A stretch of DNA of 64,000 bases from Brachionus manjavacas (taxonomy: Eukaryota > Rotifera > Eurotatoria > Ploima > Brachionidae), in contig JAHQIY010000023.1 of assembly GCA_019054805.1 (NCBI GenBank), forward strand, positions 186,001 to 250,000, given 5' to 3'. The position numbers were made by a program, and so were the translations under genes. The notes beneath the pieces were generated by a model. It was given only the letters and a program-made list of their open reading frames with translations. It searched no databases and was not told where the DNA came from. Below, one piece after another: positions 14,601 through 20,600 of this stretch; the stretch's first letter is position 1, and every line of letters starts with the position of its first letter.

Positions 14601-17600
14601 AAAGCTGCCGGATTGTCGGCAGATGGCACATACGATACGCGTACGTCAAAATTTATTAACTATGGTATTAACGGAAAGTATTAACTATGGGCCCTATCTT
14701 TCCTGCAAACCCTAGGTAGTAGTTGAGATACCCTATCACTCTCATGAGGGTCCTCCCTTTACAGTCAGAGAATAGTAGGGATTCTGACATGTCCTTAACG
14801 AATTTTGTAGCTTCCCTGCTACGAGTTATCCCTAGCCCGTCCCAGTTTGCTCCAAGGAAACTTAGTGAATTAACCGGGTTTAAAACCGACTTAAGCGTAT
14901 TAAGCACCCAACCTGCATTTTTTAACTTTGCCCTAAGCACATCCAGAAGTATTTGGAGCTTCTTTTTATCCGGATGTGCTATGATGAGAAATGTGTGAAT
15001 TTTTTTATTAATAAATATTTGATATAATAATTTACTATTTTTTTTATTTTTTTTACTACTGATAAATTGATTTTGCTACTTTTACTAATGAATTTTTGCT
15101 TTTATTTTTATTTTTTTTGCTACGAATTTAATTATTTTTACTACGAAAATAATTTGTAGCCCTATACTATATAATTGGATTTGTGAATTTCAAATACAAA
15201 TTGAACTTGACACATTAAAAATTAATGTAATAAAATATATTTAAAAAATACAACAGCATGAATTTAACTTTTTAATCTAAAATAAATTCTATATTTTCGT
15301 TTTTATAATAAAAAAAATTTATAATCAATTTAAATCTTATTGATATTTAATGTTTCTCTTTTAACATTAGAAAATATTTTTTGAATTAAAAAGGTGCAAA
15401 AAGCATGTTGCAGCATTGCAGAATTTCATGCATATTTTATTACATGAAATTTTAATTTATCAAGATTTTTTGTTTAATTTGTATTAGAATTTTTACAATT
15501 TCTGTTCTATTCAATTTTCATACACTCGATTTTAATCATATTTTGTTTAAACAAGTCTAATTTGAGATTAATTAGAATAATTAGGAAAAACAATATTTTG
15601 ATTCTGTAATTTTAGTGATGCAATCAGAAATTAACGAAAAGATAAAATCACCAAAATATTTATACTACATTTATTAGTAAAAGCTCACTAAATCTATTAA
15701 ATCATTAAAATTAATTAAATCTTTGATATACTCCCAAAAATTGTGGTATTCTATTAAAAATCTGTGAGCTTAATTTCAATGGGCGTAATAATTATGAAAC
15801 TTTTCAAAATTAAATTTTATTCTGTCCTAATCTAAAATTTTTATTTTTAGATAGTATTTCCTGATTTGGCATTCGTCAAGTTCACAGTCATAGAGAGCAA
15901 TGGCAACCACATGATCTCACAGCGAGTAATACCAGTCAAAAATTTTAAGCAAGGCTATAGACACTTGAAGCTTCGGAATACTCAGAATCAACCCTTGGAC
16001 ATGTCAACTTTATTTATACATTCACGACAAAAAATTGAAAATACTGACAAAGTTAATAAATTGCAGACTGATCTGAATTCTAGTGCTCTTTTTCCAAGCT
16101 CAAACGAAATTAACTCATCAAGTTTGCTCTTAGCCTCAACCAAATCTAAACAAAAACAATTCAAATTATTAATATACGGTTTAAACAGACTTGACGAAGA
16201 CGACTCTGGAATACAAGTAAAGGTTACCCAAGACACTACAGTTTTTCAGGTAATTGAACAAGCATTGGCCAAAATTGACAAGAACGCAGCCGCAGAATTC
16301 AAAGAGCAAAAAAACTACATTTTAGTGCAGCAATCGGACAGAAAATGGTCAAATATTTTAAACCAGTCGGCCAATTTAGATGGGCCGGCCTCCAGATCTT
16401 TCATCCCTTTTAAGCAAAAACACATAAATTCATACCGACATTTAAGAACGAAGAGCTTGTGTGTTTTTTATAATACTACCGGTTTGCTTACTTCTAATAA
16501 GACAAACGAGAAAAAAATTGAATCAAAAAAACTTTCTGTTTTCGATTATAAAAATTCCTTGAATCAAACCAAATCTAACAAGGACATGAATATTTTACAA
16601 TTTGACGAAAAAATCATGGAAGCTCAAAACAAGCTGTCTGGAACACAACGATTTATTATTCGAGAAAAATCAACATTTGTTGTAAGTATTTTTTGAGAGC
16701 ATCAGTTAGTTTTTAATAAATATCAAAAATTAATTCCTTTTTTAAAATTTCCAATTTATCATAGTCTGTTTACTTTTAATTTTTCAATCCTCTCAAATCA
16801 ATCAAATTGAAGATTTATCAAAACATTTTTAACCTGAAAAATGTCTTCATTCTCCTAAAAAATTTCCACCAATTTGTGTCTTAAGTTTACATGTGTATAT
16901 TTAGATGGTACAAATTGTGACACAGTGGGCAAATTGAAGTTTGAGATCAAGATCAAAAGATCAAAATATAAATTGTAGTTTTTTTTTTCAATAATAGAAA
17001 AGAAATAAATTTTTTCCAAAGCTTTTCATTTTTAAAATTGTAAAATGTCCCTTTTGATCGCACCATAATAAGTTAAAATGTTTTAATTGATTTTAAGTTT
17101 GAATGAGTGGATATAAAAGTTATAAATTTGAATTTTTGAATTTGAATTAACCCTAAACCTGAATTATTTAAATTTGTTGTATTTTGATGTTTGTATTGTT
17201 TTTTTTACAGCTAGCAAATATGCAAATTTTCTCACATGATTTATCTCTCTATTGTATTATGCTATTATTTCTTTTTTTTTTTTTAATTTTAATAGTCCTA
17301 TATTTATTTAATTATTTCAAAACATGTCTAACATTATGCCTACTTTTATCTTAATTATTTGTTTTTTTTGGAGGAAGGACTAAGTTCCATTCCAACCTGC
17401 CCGGGTATTACCCTAACTATATTTTTAATAATAAATAATAGTATTTTGATGTTAATTTGATAATGAACCATTTTTAGACATAACATGTCAAGCAATGTCT
17501 AGAATTTATTTCTTAAAAATTGTCAAAATCGCTAGATTAAATTAAGTTTTAAAATTTTAAATTATCGTTTTGATCTTAAAATTTGATTTGAAGCTTCAAT

Positions 17601-20600
17601 TTGCCACACAGTACAACCTTTTTAAATAATCCATTCATCGAGAAAATTTTTTCTTTTTTTTATTCCTTTTTTTGAAAATCAACCTGAAGGCTTTAACAAA
17701 AAATTAAATTTTATCCTTGATCAATTTAGTTTTCTTAGCTATTATTCAAAATTCAAAAAATTAATTCTGAATATCTCTCTAAAATAATTGTAAAAAGTGA
17801 ATAGGAAATATAGGAAATAAGCCTTCAACGCACTGACCCTAAATAGGAAAATGAATGGAAAAAAAATTATTTCAACAATAATTTTGGAAAATTCAGAAAA
17901 ATTCCTCAAAAATAAATAAAAACGCAAAATCTCAATTTATATAATTATTTAAGACAAAATAAGGAATGATAAAAATCATGAAACTTCTATTTAAAATGTC
18001 AGTATTTAAAAAAAATCGTCATTTCATTACTTCAAATGTGGCCTTATTCGAATAATAAAATAAAAATTATAAAGAGTAACTGGAGTTATTTCTGTTAATT
18101 TACGAAGCTAGGTGACAATAGACTTCTAGATGCCGATTCAGTCTGAATTAATGAGTTGACAGACATGTTGGGATGATCAAATTTACTTTATTGAAGCCGC
18201 TGACGCTGATGCATCTGTATCATGTAAATTTCTCTTTTAAAATAGTGTAACAAAATTATCGTGACAAAAGTAACCGGGACGGTATCATGTCTCCTCTTTC
18301 TCTTCAAATTTTTTTCAGCCTAATTTTTCTTAATCTCTCTTCATATGTTACATGCTTGAAATGATGTAACAAATGAAGAGAAAAAATAATTATCGTAGCC
18401 CTTTTCTGTACCATATCTAGACACTTGATATCTTAGCTATTGTAAGGACACCACGCTTGTCCAGCATATTCCAAACGTGGTCTTACATAATTCTACTACA
18501 ATCAGCTGGGCATTTTGATATCCATTGATTGATTTGAATGAACGTATCTCAGAAGATAGACGCTTCTTGATGCTGATTTAAACATTTGTATATTAGCTCA
18601 CATCTTGTCTTAATTTTAAGACTGTGATCATTGTTTTTTTACTTTCAGCTTCTCGTATCATACGGTAAATATGGTAAAATATGGTGAATTCAAGGTATCG
18701 TAGCAGCACTGTAAATACCCATTTAATATTAAACCAAATAAATTTACGCAACACATTTGTAGGGTCCTGATAGATGCTGATTTAAGATTGAACATTTTTT
18801 TTTTCCTTCTTAAAAAAATTTTATTTCATACTTGATGACGGGAGTATTTTAAAATAGCAAACAACAAAATATCTCAATTATAATAGCATAATTAAATTAG
18901 CAAAAAATTAGCAACTTTTTAGCTTTTACGATTCAAAAAAGCAAGTTCAAAATATCAAACGCGCGACTAAAAATTATTCAATTAATAAAAAATTTGTTTC
19001 AAAAAAGCAAATTATTTTCCTTTTTAGAATAAACACTTTTTGATCAAAATAATAAATTTTCCTTTTTAGAGTTTAATGGACCAATTAATTGATAATTTAA
19101 ATAATCTCGAATTAGAAGAGAAAGGTTATGTCACACTTTCTCAAAAAAATAAACCGCAACTATTTTTTAAAGGACATTTTTTTCGTTTGAAAAATCCTAA
19201 CCAATGTTTGATAAAGCAATTTGGAATTTGCACCACCGCGTAATAGAGTCTTTTCCACGTACAAACAACTTCGTTGAAGCGTGGCATAACTCCTTTTCAA
19301 AAATGTTAAAGTGTCACCCATTAGTATATAAATTAGTTGACTGGTTCAGAAAAGAACAAATTTTGGTATCTGAAAAATCGTTTTGGCAAAAACAGGCGTA
19401 ATTCCTAAAAGGAAACCTGCATTTGCCAAATTAGATGAAAGATTAAAAATGCTTATAAATGAGTACAAAAACAAAAAGGATAGTTTCGAAATTTTTTTTG
19501 ATAATCTTACTTTAGTCTTAGAATATTAGATTAATTAGATTTATTTTTGATTAGACAACTTACAACTTATATTTATTATTTATTTATTTATTTGTATATA
19601 TGTACCGAGCTAGAGCTCCTTCAGATTAAGAAAAAAAAAAAAAAAAAAAAAAAAAAAATTAAAATAAAGTTAAATAAAATAAAATAAAAATAAAAAGTAA
19701 GAAAAAAATAAAGTTAAAATAATATAACTTAAAAAGTAGATAAATATTAAAATTAAAATTAGATAAATTTTGATAGAGAGTAACAGAATACATATTTTAA
19801 TTATTTGATGATTCAGGAAAAAAAGAAGAAATAGTAAGGTAGCAATTACACAATGGAGTTGGGTACTCGATGTATCTTGATTCGAAACCTCTGTTATATT
19901 CTTCCACCAGTCTAACAGTTAATGGAACAGAATGGCTCAGTCCTGCCCTAACATATCTCTCACTCAACTCAAAAAGTCGATTTGAGACTGTTAGTAGTTT
20001 AAGTTTATTATATGCCTCATTATGTAATATGTTGGAGGGAGTATCATATCTTAGTTTTAGTATAGAACGAACTGCTGAATTTTGGATTACTTCTAACCTT
20101 TTGATATTAGTTTCTGAAAGAGAGTTAAGACAAGGAAAAGAATAATCTAGAATAGATCCAATCAAAGACTTATAAAGGTTTCCTAAAGTGTTTAAGTCAA
20201 GGCCCCATTTTTAATTCGACAAGATTTTTATTAAATTTAGCCTTGAATTGCAACGTTCTTTAATTTCTTCTATCATTGAAGAAAAGGTTAATTTAGAATC
20301 AAATCTAATACCTAGGAACTTTATTTCTTTTAAGTTTTCGATTCTATTCCCATAAATCCTTAAATTAAACACAGAACTTACTTTATTATTTTTAGTAAAA
20401 ATCATTGAGCAAGACTTTTCAACCGAAATCTTCATTTTCCACTTGAAAAGCCACTTTTCTAATTCAACTAAGTACTTATTCATCTTACTTTCTATATTTC
20501 CATTTTTTTTATAAATGAAAAAAGTGACAAGATCGTCTGCAAAGAGAAGTGAATATTCTTTATTAGATTTATTTCTTTTAGGAATATCATTAATAAATAT

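Larger units (their letters stand above)
12766..15174 (-). mobile_element. pogo-type DNA transposon, catalytic domain deleted, with nested insertion
   Basis: The left terminus starts CAGTATAGTCAAACGGGG; the right terminus, read inverted from about 15174, starts TAGTATAGGAATTCAGGG but is split by the element at 14259-15161. Just inside, GGGGTAAAACCGTGAATTC at 12780-12798 is repeated inverted at 14207-14225, and weaker copies lie at 12977-12995 and 13865-13882, giving two nested layers of terminal repeats. Coding remains on the minus strand are a pipsqueak-type helix-turn-helix protein (13797-13498) and a C-terminal PHD-like zinc finger (about 13170-13055). The DDE domain between them is missing, so the copy is not autonomous. 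Confidence 0.8.

Noticed and set aside
14723-14998. Plus-strand frame of 91 codons
   Set aside because: Complement of the RT-like fossil; composition and motif only make sense on the minus strand.
15988-16236. Minus-strand open frame of 82 codons
   Set aside because: Complement of the PLC epsilon exon; no independent motif.
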